A DNA stretch of 58,251 bases from DATFMP01 sp035266845 (lineage in GTDB: Bacteria; SAR324; JACQKK01): the NCBI GenBank assembly GCA_035266845.1, contig DATFMP010000089.1, positions 1-58,251 on the forward strand, read 5' to 3'. The notes under the pieces were generated by a model. That model ran no database searches. It was given only the letters and a program-made list of their open reading frames with translations, and was not told where the DNA came from. Made by a program: the position numbers and the translations under genes. This document shows, in pieces, positions 50,844 to 58,251 of this stretch (its first letter is position 1; each line of letters begins with the position of its first letter).

Positions 50844-50876
50844 GCGCCTCGCGCACCTATGGGTGGGCGGGCCCGA

Positions 50877-53800
50877 TCAGCCAGCCTTCGCGCGCACAGC
50901 CGCGGGAAGCTCGACCACCTGACCGCGGGGCGTTCCCCCGTTCTTGTCCTTTGCGATCAATCGGATGGCCAGCTTGCGTTCCCGGTCGCCCGTCAGCGCC
51001 TGCTTCAGCACCGTCTCCACCTCTGCACGGGTGAGTGTATTCAGCGCAGCCAATTCGTCGCTGACGTAGTCGAACCGCGCGTCGTTGCGGAAGGCGGACC
51101 AGTACAGCCCATCGGCCACTTCGCCAAGGTTCTTGGCGCGCGTCAGCTTGGACTGGATCACCGCGTTGCGATACTGCTCGAAGGACGCATCGGGCATCTG
51201 ATGGAAGGTCTGAATGAAGCCCGGAATGAAGGCGTTCATGCGCTTCTCGAGGTCACCCGGCCCGTACTGGCCGGACTGCACGAGGAAGAACAGGTTCAGC
51301 GTGCGCTGCATGTCACTGGCCCCGGCCCACACGATGTAGCCGAGCTGCTGCTGCGTGCGCATGTCGTGATAGAACGACTCGCTCAGCGGCCGCCCGATGA
51401 CCTCCAGGGCCGCCTCCAGATCAGGCTCGCGCGGCCCGACCTGGTAGAGCAGTTGCACCAGTGAGTTGTTGATGGCGAGCTGGTGGCTGAAGACCCAGTT
51501 CGCCCGCTGCGGCATCTGGCGCACGACCGGCTCCACCCGCTCGTTGGGCGCCAGGGGCTGCGCGTGCAGACCCGCAATGGCGCCCTCGATGGTCATTCGG
51601 GCCACATCGCGGGGCAGATTGCCCACCACCACGCCTTCCACGTACGTGCGCTTGAGAACGCGCGCCGCATAGTCGCGCACGTCCCGCAGCGTCAGCGGCT
51701 CCAGCGCGGACAGCAGCGCCTCGCGCGTGTAGTTGGGCTGCTCCAGCAGCAGCCGCGCGTAGTACTGCGACTGGCGGTAGGGCTGATCCAGGCTTGCATT
51801 TACCAGATCGCGCCTCGCCTGTTCCTTCAGCGATTCAAAGGTGCGCTCGTCCACGTTAACGCGCTGCAGCCGCGGCATCAGGAACTTCAACAGGTCCAGC
51901 ATGCGCGCAGAATAGCCGCTCAGTGAGAGCACGATCCCACCACGCACGGCGTCGATGCTGTAGCCCAGCCCCGCTTCCTTGATGGGGTAGCCGTACTCGT
52001 TGAGGCCCTCCTCGATGACGGACTCGTACAGCGAGCCCAGCATGGCCTGTTGGGGCGTGCCGTAGGCGCCGTCCACGAAGAACTTGAGCCGGATTCCCGC
52101 CTTGGGCTGCCGGAAGCGCCAGTCGGGCTCGTACCACACCTTGGCCTGGGGCGTATCCAGCAGCCGCACCGGCAGCGGCAGGGCGTCCTCCAGCAGCGTC
52201 GGCACCCAACGCTGGCGCTGATCCGGTTCCAGCCGTGTCTGCATGTGCGCGAGGAAGGCCTTCGCGCTGGTGTACGTCTGGCCCATGTCGGGCAGCAGGC
52301 GCTTCAGCACCGCATCCGGCACGTGGTCGTCCCGCATGCGGTACAGGGACAGCCGCGCCAGCTTGAGCGGCCCTTCCGGCTCGTACAACTGCACGTCGTG
52401 GGGAATGAACGGGTTGCGCGCCGGCAGGTGCCAACGGGAATCGGGCGCTAGTGCCACAAGCTGCTGGTAGGGTGCCCCGGTCAGCACGTCATAGCTGAAC
52501 CGGGCCTTGTAGTAGCGCTCCATGTTGTCCGTGCGCACCCCCTTGGCCACCAGGGTCACCAACATATTGTCGGGCCGCATCCGATCCAAGAAGCGCGCAT
52601 ACTCCTTCGGCGCATAGCGCTTGATCAGGAACGGAGCCTCGGGGAGCACGTCCAGCGGGTAGTCCTGCATCATGGCACTGAGCCGGCGCGCCATCGAGCC
52701 GGCGCTGGGCACTTCGCGATAGCGGTAGTCCAGCCGCGACATGATCTGGTTCTCATCGAACACATAGCGCGGAATGCCGTCCTTACGTAGGCCGTCAATG
52801 GCCCCCAACGTGTAGCGGATCACGTCCTGGTAGCGCTTCAGCCCCAGCGGCGTGAGCCCGATGTTGATCTCGAACGACGAATAGTCGTGTGTGTCCTCGC
52901 TCTCGCCCGCGGACAGCGACTGCGCAAGTCCTTCCGCCTTGAGCAAAGACAGCAGGCTGCCCTGGCCCTCGTGGCCCAGCACAAAGCCAATGAGCTGCAG
53001 CGGCCGTGCATCGTAGAGCTTAACCACGGGGGGCAGCGGGAACATCAGCGAGAGCGAGCGCTCATCCGCCACCGGCTCCACCTGCAGCAGCCGCAACGCC
53101 GGCTTGGGCGCCAGGAACTGCTCCGGGAAGTGCGAGCGCTTGAGATGGCGGTCGGGCACCTGATCGAAGCGTGCGCGCACCATCTTCTCCAGCTCGTCCA
53201 GGCTGCGGTTGCTGACTACCGCCAGCGTCATCAGATTGGCGGAGTAATGGCTGCGGTAGAAGGCCAGCAGTTCCTCGTGCGTCACGCCGCTCAGGGTGTC
53301 CAGATCGCCGGTGGAGAAGTGGCTGATCGGGTGGTTGGGGTCAAAGGCCAGCTGTTCCACCGCTCGCGTGCGCCAGTAGTCGTTCTCGACGTTCTTCGAA
53401 TGTTCGGAATCGACCGCGTGCATCTCGCGGTCCGTATAAGCCTGCGTGAACAGGGGCGCGATGAAGAACTGCGAGAAGCGGTCCAGCGCGCCCTCGAACC
53501 CCTCATTGGCCACGTGGAAGAAGAAATTCGTCTGATCGTCCGCCGTATATGCGTTGCTGGAGCCGGCATGGCTCGAAAGGTACTGCGTATACGCATTAGC
53601 CTCGGGGTACTTCTTCGTACCCAGGAAAAGCATGTGCTCGGTGAAGTGCGCCAGTCCCGGGCGATCCTTCGGATCGTTCAGCGAACCGGCCCCGACCGCC
53701 ATGGCTGCCGCGGAAGATTCCGTGCGGGGATCGGACACCAACATGACCTTGAGCCCGTTCGGCAGCACCAGGCGGCGGTACTGGAGCAGCTCGCGTTCCG

Positions 53801-53939
53801 GCTGCACCAGCAGCGACGGTTGCGTGGGACTGATCTCCCGCGGCTGGCAGGAGCCCAACAGCAACGCCGCCGCCAGCAGTCCCAGCGCGGCGGCCAGGGT
53901 CTGCCCCAATTTGCCGCGCACCCGATGCCAATAGGCCAT
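50877..53939 (-). CDS. M16 family zinc peptidase (pitrilysin/insulinase-like) lipoprotein
   Basis: The 1,020-residue peptidase has a lipoprotein signal: LLAAALLLGSCQPRE with lipobox Leu28-Gly-Ser-Cys31, so it is probably acylated and envelope-bound. The inverted zinc motif is H98-F-T-E-H102, with the third ligand Glu179 in AVDSEHSKN. NAYTADDQTNFFFHV and WRTRAVEQLAFDPNHP are typical of pitrilysin. Four M16 half-domains can be counted, the last with the IVWAGASDMQRTLNLFFLVQ segment of the carboxyl end. It degrades peptides below about 50 residues in the periplasm. Start ATG 53939 follows AAAGGA. It converges with the MBL hydrolase gene. Confidence 0.93.
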   Translation of the reverse strand: MAYWHRVRGKLGQTLAAALGLLAAALLLGSCQPREISPTQPSLLVQPERELLQYRRLVLPNGLKVMLVSDPRTESSAAAMAVGAGSLNDPKDRPGLAHFTEHMLFLGTKKYPEANAYTQYLSSHAGSSNAYTADDQTNFFFHVANEGFEGALDRFSQFFIAPLFTQAYTDREMHAVDSEHSKNVENDYWRTRAVEQLAFDPNHPISHFSTGDLDTLSGVTHEELLAFYRSHYSANLMTLAVVSNRSLDELEKMVRARFDQVPDRHLKRSHFPEQFLAPKPALRLLQVEPVADERSLSLMFPLPPVVKLYDARPLQLIGFVLGHEGQGSLLSLLKAEGLAQSLSAGESEDTHDYSSFEINIGLTPLGLKRYQDVIRYTLGAIDGLRKDGIPRYVFDENQIMSRLDYRYREVPSAGSMARRLSAMMQDYPLDVLPEAPFLIKRYAPKEYARFLDRMRPDNMLVTLVAKGVRTDNMERYYKARFSYDVLTGAPYQQLVALAPDSRWHLPARNPFIPHDVQLYEPEGPLKLARLSLYRMRDDHVPDAVLKRLLPDMGQTYTSAKAFLAHMQTRLEPDQRQRWVPTLLEDALPLPVRLLDTPQAKVWYEPDWRFRQPKAGIRLKFFVDGAYGTPQQAMLGSLYESVIEEGLNEYGYPIKEAGLGYSIDAVRGGIVLSLSGYSARMLDLLKFLMPRLQRVNVDERTFESLKEQARRDLVNASLDQPYRQSQYYARLLLEQPNYTREALLSALEPLTLRDVRDYAARVLKRTYVEGVVVGNLPRDVARMTIEGAIAGLHAQPLAPNERVEPVVRQMPQRANWVFSHQLAINNSLVQLLYQVGPREPDLEAALEVIGRPLSESFYHDMRTQQQLGYIVWAGASDMQRTLNLFFLVQSGQYGPGDLEKRMNAFIPGFIQTFHQMPDASFEQYRNAVIQSKLTRAKNLGEVADGLYWSAFRNDARFDYVSDELAALNTLTRAEVETVLKQALTGDRERKLAIRLIAKDKNGGTPRGQVVELPAAVRAKAG

Positions 53940-54325
53940 GTTCCGTCCATCCTTTCAGTAGGTTACCTTCCGGATGGCGACCTGCCCTCCGGCCGACGCA
54001 TTGCGCGCCACATGAACATACGATGCCCGGCACGCCTGCGCCGTTCACGATTGGGGTCCGACCGCATGCACCGGGCTGGTGCGCAGACCCACGGCCCGTG
54101 CGCGCCGCCCTTCGCCGGCGCTCACTCGCCTAGCCGGCTGTGTTCGGGGCGTTGCAAACCGCCCGCAATTGTCGCAGGCTGGTCACAACCCGGATCGTCT
54201 CCCGCTGCGCCCTGCAGCGCCGCGCCCATCTGCTGTTGCGCCCGCTCCACTGTCGCAGCGCGCGACACGCAGCGTGGCCGCTGAGGCAACCTTGCCCGGT
54301 ACCGGACCCATCGCCTGAGGATTCC
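53940..54325. other. Divergent gap between the M16 peptidase and aminotransferase genes
   Basis: About 385 bases without a credible coding frame. It carries the upstream regions of both divergent genes. I see no strong sigma-70 hexamer pair and no large palindrome; the aminotransferase has a GAGG ribosome binding site near its ATG. Confidence 0.4.
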
Positions 54326-55690
54326 ATGAGCGCGCACGACCTGCAATCGGTACTCGAAGCCGACCGTCGCCATTTGATCCACCCCCTGCACCACCCCTCT
54401 TCCCATGCGGCAGCCAAGGTGTGGGTGAAGGGCGAAGGCAGCATCGTCACGGACATCGAAGGCAACCAGTTCATCGACGGCTTGGCGGGGCTGTGGTGCG
54501 TCAACGTGGGCCACGGCCGCACGGAGCTGGCCCAGGCGGCCAGCCAGCAGATGGAAACGCTGGCCTACGCCTCGGGCTACTCGGGCTCGACCAACCTGAA
54601 CGCGGTGCAACTGGCCGAGCGCCTTGCCGAGCTCACCTATCCGCGCATCAACACGTTCTACTTTACCAGCGGCGGCGGGGAATCCACGGACAGCGCCATC
54701 AAGACGGCCCGCTTCTACTGGAAGGCCAAGGGCAAGTCGGACAAGGTGAAGATCATCTCTCGCGAGCAGGGCTACCACGGCGTCACCATCGGCGCCATGA
54801 ACGCCACGGGCATGCCGGCCTACTGGGAGATGTTCAACAGCAAGATCCCGGGCTTTTCGCACATCGCCAGCCCGTATCCGTTGTACTTCAACCACAACTT
54901 CCAGCCCACGGACGAGGCACCCACGCCCGGCATCGCCGCGGCGAACCTGCTGGAAGAGGCCATCCTGCGCGAAGGTCCGGAGACGGTGGCCGCATTCATC
55001 GCCGAGCCTGTGCAGGGCGCCGGGGGCGTAATCGTCCCGCAGGACGATTACTTCAAGCGAATCCGGCAGATCTGTGATCAGTACGAGGTGCTCTTCATCG
55101 CGGACGAGGTGATTACCGGCTTCGGCCGCACGGGCAAGTGGTTCGGCCTGGAGCACTGGGGGGTGGAGCCGGACATCATGGACTTCGCCAAGGGCATCAC
55201 ATCCGGCTACATCCCCCTGGGCGGCATCGGGATCAGCGACGACATCAAGGCAGTGCTGGACAATGCGGACCCGGCCAAGCGCTGGATGCACGCCTACACC
55301 TATTCCGGTCACCCCGTCTCAACGGCCGTGGCCCTGGCCAACCTGGACTACTTCGAGAAGCATGACTTGGTGAGCCGCGCCGCCGAGACGGGCGCGCACT
55401 TCCAGGCTGGGCTGAAGGCCCTGGAAGCCAATCACCCCAAGGTGGGCGAAGCCCGCGGCATCGGGATGATGGGCGCCATCGAACTGCTGGACGACCGCGC
55501 CACGCGCCGCAAGTTCCCGGCCGAGGTCAAGATCGGCGACAAGCTGCACGCCGAATGCACCAAGCGCGGCTTGTGGACGCGCCCCCGGGAGCACATCTAC
55601 CCCCTGTCTCCCCCACTCACCACGACGCGGGACGAGATCGACCGCATCGTCAACATCCTGGACGAATCGCTCACGGCCATCGGCGCCTAG
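54326..55690 (+). CDS. Class III aminotransferase (omega-amino acid/polyamine:pyruvate type)
   Basis: The 454-residue PLP enzyme is a class III aminotransferase, most like putrescine/omega-amino acid:pyruvate transaminases. It shows DIEGNQFIDGLAGLWCVNVG, TNLNAVQLAERLAEL, NTFYFTSGGGESTDSAIK, EQGYHGVTIGAMNATG, IADEVITGFGRTGKWFGLE and the PLP lysine Lys289 in DFAKGITSGYIPLGG. WMHAYTYSGHPVS completes the family. It probably moves an amino group from beta-alanine, diamines or taurine-type donors to pyruvate or glyoxylate. GAGG precedes ATG 54326. folK follows 13 bases later. Confidence 0.92.
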   Translation: MSAHDLQSVLEADRRHLIHPLHHPSSHAAAKVWVKGEGSIVTDIEGNQFIDGLAGLWCVNVGHGRTELAQAASQQMETLAYASGYSGSTNLNAVQLAERLAELTYPRINTFYFTSGGGESTDSAIKTARFYWKAKGKSDKVKIISREQGYHGVTIGAMNATGMPAYWEMFNSKIPGFSHIASPYPLYFNHNFQPTDEAPTPGIAAANLLEEAILREGPETVAAFIAEPVQGAGGVIVPQDDYFKRIRQICDQYEVLFIADEVITGFGRTGKWFGLEHWGVEPDIMDFAKGITSGYIPLGGIGISDDIKAVLDNADPAKRWMHAYTYSGHPVSTAVALANLDYFEKHDLVSRAAETGAHFQAGLKALEANHPKVGEARGIGMMGAIELLDDRATRRKFPAEVKIGDKLHAECTKRGLWTRPREHIYPLSPPLTTTRDEIDRIVNILDESLTAIGA

Positions 55691-55703
55691 GCGCCACTGC
55701 GGC

Positions 55704-56222
55704 GTGACACTCACCGCCTATGTCGGCCTGGGCTCGAACATCGAGCCCGAGGCCAACCTGCGCGCCGCCATAGCACTGCTCGAGGCCGAGCCGGGCCTGC
55801 GCGTGACGGCGGTGAGTCCCGTGTACCGCACGCCCCCCTGGGGCCCCGTTCCTCAGGATCCCTACCTCAATGCCGTGCTGGCGTTGGAAACGGAGTTTGC
55901 CCCCGAAGACCTGCTGACCCGGCTGCTGGCGATCGAAACCCGCCGGGGACGGGACCGCAGCCCGCAGGCCGTGCGCTGGGGGCCGCGCACGTTGGACCTA
56001 GACCTGCTGCTCTGCGGCGATGCGGTGATCGCTACGGAGCGCCTGACCCTGCCGCATCCGCGCTTGGCGGAACGAGCCTTCGTGCTGGTGCCGCTGTGCG
56101 ATCTGGCGCCCGACCTGCGGCACCCGGTGCTTGGGCGCCGCATGCGCGAACTGCTCTCGGCAGTGGGCCGCGATGGCGTCGAACCGGTGCCTCTCAGGCT
56201 GCAGGCGTCGGCACCTCTTTGA
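55704..56222 (+). CDS. folK: 2-Amino-4-hydroxy-6-hydroxymethyldihydropteridine pyrophosphokinase
   Basis: The 172-residue HPPK transfers pyrophosphate from ATP to the pterin in folate synthesis. It starts YVGLGSNIEPEANLRAAIAL, the classic amino end, and has VYRTPPWGPVPQDPYLNAV, ETRRGRDRSPQAVRWGPRTL and LDLDLLLCGDAVI, LPHPRLAERAFVLVPLCDL. These include the two Asp ligands for Mg (DLDL). GTG is the start at 55704, 13 bases after the aminotransferase stop; a weak ribosome binding site. Its end overlaps the carbonic anhydrase gene on the other strand by 29 bases. Confidence 0.95.
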   Translation: MTLTAYVGLGSNIEPEANLRAAIALLEAEPGLRVTAVSPVYRTPPWGPVPQDPYLNAVLALETEFAPEDLLTRLLAIETRRGRDRSPQAVRWGPRTLDLDLLLCGDAVIATERLTLPHPRLAERAFVLVPLCDLAPDLRHPVLGRRMRELLSAVGRDGVEPVPLRLQASAPL

Positions 56223-56700
56223 GGCAGCCACTCTTCACGTCGTAGACAAACCCACACACGTTCAGGCCCGGCGGAAGCAGGGGTGCAGTTCGGATCTTCT
56301 CCACCTGCCAGCGCACGTTTTCCTCCAGGTTATCAAACGCATAGAGGGGGAAGGGGTCGATTGGGCGTCCCAGTTCCTCGCGCAGTTTGGCGCGGAAGCC
56401 CTCCTCCGTGAAGGTGAGCATCCCGCACTCCGTATGGTTGATGACGACCACGTCGCGCGTTGCCAGCAGCCGGGTGGAGATCAGCAGCGAGCGCAACGTC
56501 TCTTCGTTCACAATGCCGCCTGCGTTGCGGATCACATGCGCTTCGCCGTTCCGCAGCCCCAGCAGTTCGTAGAGCATCAGGCGTGAATCCATGCACGTCA
56601 CGATAACCATGCGGCGAGACGGCGGTGTGGGCAAATCGCCGTCCTGAAAGTCAGCAGCGTAGCGCCTGTTGTGCTCCAGCAGTTCCTCGTTCACCGACAT
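56194..56700 (-). CDS. Beta-carbonic anhydrase
   Basis: The 168-residue zinc enzyme hydrates CO2 to bicarbonate. Zinc ligands are Cys36 in VTCMDSR, His89 and Cys92 in INHTECGM, with Asp38-Arg40 as the catalytic dyad, and EAHVIRNAGGIVNEETLRSL follows the family. It is a short form (no amino-terminal extension), close to the small type II beta-class enzymes. The ATG at 56700 follows a GAGG sequence. Its 3' end overlaps folK tail to tail by 29 bases. Its product may feed carboxylations and pH balance. Confidence 0.94.
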   Translation of the reverse strand: MSVNEELLEHNRRYAADFQDGDLPTPPSRRMVIVTCMDSRLMLYELLGLRNGEAHVIRNAGGIVNEETLRSLLISTRLLATRDVVVINHTECGMLTFTEEGFRAKLREELGRPIDPFPLYAFDNLEENVRWQVEKIRTAPLLPPGLNVCGFVYDVKSGCLKEVPTPAA

Positions 56701-56792
56701 GATCCAACCTCTTTTGTGCTTATGGGGATGACGCCCGCGGCGCACGGAGCCGCCACGGGCGTAATAGCCATGCCTGGAAGGGTCGATGGATC

Positions 56793-56807
56793 ATGCAAGA
56801 CTTGCAA
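56793..56807. promoter_or_regulatory. Operator-like palindrome upstream of carbonic anhydrase
   Basis: ATGCAAGACTTGCAA reads as two arms, ATGCAAG and CTTGCAA, with a one-base centre and one mismatch at the tips. It is about 90 bases upstream of the carbonic anhydrase ATG, in a less GC-rich context, which would suit a repressor or activator site. Confidence 0.35.
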
Positions 56808-57040
56808 TCTTCCACTTGATCGTTAGGATCGGTAGCAGAGCCTGTATTTGCCCCAACATTTACAAACGACTGTCCACCTTCCCCGGCATAGTCCGCCGGG
56901 ACAGCGCACCGCGCAGACGGGCTGTGACGCCCACCCGCCGGTGCCCGCAATGGCACCCTTCCGAGCGGCACCATATCGATGTATTCTATTGATCCAACAT
57001 TCTATGAGGGATTTTCGATACTTCGTCTGCACAGGTGCGG

Positions 57041-57065
57041 GGCTGGAGCTGGGACGGCTCCAGCC
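57041..57065 (-). terminator. Hairpin after the amidase gene
   Basis: GGCTGGAGC (57041-57049) pairs with GCTCCAGCC (57057-57065) over a seven-base loop. It lies 6 bases after the stop of the minus-strand amidase gene. No T run follows. Confidence 0.45.
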
Positions 57066-57071
57066 GTCGCG

Positions 57072-58251
57072 CTATTGCTGGGCCAGTTCGAGCACGGTGC
57101 GCAGCAATACGTTGGCGCCCTGCTCGGCTTGTTGCGACTCGATGTGCTCGGCTTCGTTATGGCTCACGCCGTCCTTGCAGGGGATGAAGATCATCGCCGT
57201 GGGGCAGATGTCGGCCAGATACTTCGCATCGTGGCCGGCCCCACTGACGATGCGGCGGGCCCGATAGCCCAGTGAAGCCGCGCTCTGCTCCACGATGGAG
57301 ACCACCGGCGGAGCGAAGGTCGTGGCGTGGGAGTGCCAGATATCCTCGAAGTCCAGCCCCAGGCCCATGCGCTCCGCGACCTCCTCGCACGCCTCGCGCA
57401 ATTTGGCCTCAATCCCTAGCAAAGCGCCATCGTCCGGACAGCGCAGGTCCAGCGAAAAGTCCACACGCTCGTTAATGACGTTGATGGAGCCCGGGCTGAC
57501 GGAGAACATGCCCACGGTGGCCACGGCGTCCGGGCGTGTGGCGCGCGTCACACGGTCGATAGCGTCTACCATGCGGGCGGCGCCCACCAGCGGGTCGCGG
57601 CGCACTTCCATGGGGGTCGTGCCCGCGTGGGCGTTGAAGCCGTGGACGGCGAGCCGGTACCACTTGATGCCCTGGATGCCCGTCACGATGCCGATCTCCT
57701 TGTCCTCCACCTCCAGGATCGGCCCCTGCTCGATGTGCGCCTCCAGATAGGCGTGAATGGGCCGCTTACGGGCAGGCGCGTCGCCTTTGTAGCCGATGCG
57801 CTCCAGTTCGTCCCCGAAGCGCAGACCCGCCTCGTCGCTAGCATCATAGGCCTGCTGCAACTCCATGAAGCCAGCGAAGACGCCGCTGCCGTTCATGGCG
57901 GGCTGGAAGCGGCTACCCTCCTCGTTGGTCCACACCACCACCTCCACCGGCCGCCGCGTCTGGATAGCCCGGTCGTTGAGCGTGCGTACCACCTCCAGCG
58001 CGGACAGCACGCCGAACACGCCGTCGTAGCGGCCACCGGTCGGCTGCGTATCCAGGTGCGAGCCTGACAGCACCGGCTCCGCAGCCTCGTCCGTCCCCGC
58101 CCGCCGCGCGAAGATGTTGCCCACGGCATCGACCGTGACCGTGCAGCCGGCCTCCCGGGCCCAGGCCACAAACTGGTCGCGCCCGGCTTTGTCCTCGTCC
58201 GTCAGCGCCAGACGACAGTTGCCGCCGGCCACACCCGGGCCGATCTGCGCC
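57072..58251 (-). CDS. M20 family amidase: N-carbamoyl-L-amino acid hydrolase/allantoate amidohydrolase-like (N-terminus outside window)
   Basis: The visible 393 residues are the carboxyl part of a zinc amidohydrolase of the M20 (hydantoinase/carbamoylase, ArgE/DapE) superfamily. The metal ligands are in GSHLDTQPTGGRYDGVFGVL, WTNEEGSRFQPAMNGSGVF, and HIEQGPILE; GAGHDAKYLADICP and VSHNEAEHI are also typical. It cleaves the carbamoyl group from N-carbamoyl amino acids, or allantoate or ureidoglycolate. The frame is open to base 58251, and the real amino end (expected about 20-30 residues before the Gly-Gly-Asn-Cys-Arg segment) lies beyond the window. The carboxyl end is complete. It has the same role class as the formamidase in the F420 run. 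Confidence 0.9.
   Translation of the reverse strand, partial: AQIGPGVAGGNCRLALTDEDKAGRDQFVAWAREAGCTVTVDAVGNIFARRAGTDEAAEPVLSGSHLDTQPTGGRYDGVFGVLSALEVVRTLNDRAIQTRRPVEVVVWTNEEGSRFQPAMNGSGVFAGFMELQQAYDASDEAGLRFGDELERIGYKGDAPARKRPIHAYLEAHIEQGPILEVEDKEIGIVTGIQGIKWYRLAVHGFNAHAGTTPMEVRRDPLVGAARMVDAIDRVTRATRPDAVATVGMFSVSPGSINVINERVDFSLDLRCPDDGALLGIEAKLREACEEVAERMGLGLDFEDIWHSHATTFAPPVVSIVEQSAASLGYRARRIVSGAGHDAKYLADICPTAMIFIPCKDGVSHNEAEHIESQQAEQGANVLLRTVLELAQQ

Larger units (their letters stand above)
56701..57071. other. Non-coding region upstream of carbonic anhydrase
   Basis: Some 370 bases between the start of carbonic anhydrase and the end of the amidase gene, both on the minus strand. No coding frame looks real. 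It is less GC-rich than most of the window and holds the palindrome at 56793-56807 and a hairpin at 57041-57065. Confidence 0.4.

Noticed and set aside
57072..58232. GTG at 58232 as the start of the amidase
   Set aside because: The frame continues upstream to the window edge with family-like sequence, so the true start is outside the window.
1..58251. CRISPR arrays, insertion sequences, integrases, prophage or rRNA/tRNA genes
   Set aside because: I saw no regularly spaced repeats, transposase or integrase motifs, or folded tRNA or rRNA sequences in the window.

Overview
The window is about 58 kb of high-GC, densely coded chromosomal DNA with no rRNA, tRNA, CRISPR array or insertion sequence that I can see. 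Gene content (Der, FtsY, RNase R, GltX, a GlnD-type protein, a two-repeat YggT protein, FbaB, FixX, Dpp-type ABC transporter, PAS/response-regulator kinases, outer-membrane barrel and lipoprotein) points to a Gram-negative proteobacterium-like organism, possibly gammaproteobacterial. The presence of F420 genes (CofC, CofD, an NADPH:F420 oxidoreductase), a PurO-type IMP cyclohydrolase and an SbnI/SerK-like protein is unusual for such a genome. No placement below phylum is safe from sequence reading alone.

Layout. 1-2.6 kb (minus strand): the N-terminal end of methylmalonyl-CoA mutase (cut by the window edge), a stand-alone chorismate mutase and the GTPase Der. 3.1-9.0 kb (plus): a five-gene peptide-type ABC transporter in the order ATPase, ATPase, binding protein, permease, permease, with strong hairpins on both sides of the binding-protein gene. 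9.2-13.5 kb: macro-domain protein, quinone oxidoreductase, YggT, a degenerate receiver-HPt protein and class I aldolase. 13.6-19.5 kb (plus): Rsm22-like protein with iron-sulfur-type cysteines, DUF2851 protein, a small unknown gene behind an AT-rich island, a thiolase, and a membrane-anchored protein with two CcmI-C-like domains. 19.9-28.5 kb: Bax-inhibitor-1 protein, then gltX, a methyltransferase, a formamidase-family protein, F420 reductase, cofD and cofC in one closely spaced plus-strand run, then fixX and a putative outer-membrane barrel.

28.6-41.4 kb: PEP mutase-family enzyme, a very large GlnD-like protein whose HD site is degenerate, an HDAC-family deacetylase and RNase R, a minus-strand operon PrsW / gpmI / PurO-like / unknown, and an SbnI-like protein. 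41.6-46.7 kb: a two-component cassette of two hybrid or PAS kinases flanking a single-domain response regulator. 46.8-58.3 kb: divergent cold-shock-domain protein, ftsY, two hot-dog hydratase subunits, a thioesterase, a metallo-hydrolase, an M16 lipoprotein peptidase, a class III aminotransferase, folK, beta-carbonic anhydrase and an M20 amidase cut by the right edge.

Together the metabolic genes suggest a peptide-, amide- and acyl-CoA-using heterotroph (transporter, formamidase-type and carbamoylase-type amidases, thiolase, hydratases, mutase, transaminase). The most unusual points are the F420 genes, the GlnD-like protein without HD residues, the PrsW-gpmI-PurO operon, the tandem CcmI-C-like protein, and the hairpins that separate the transporter genes.
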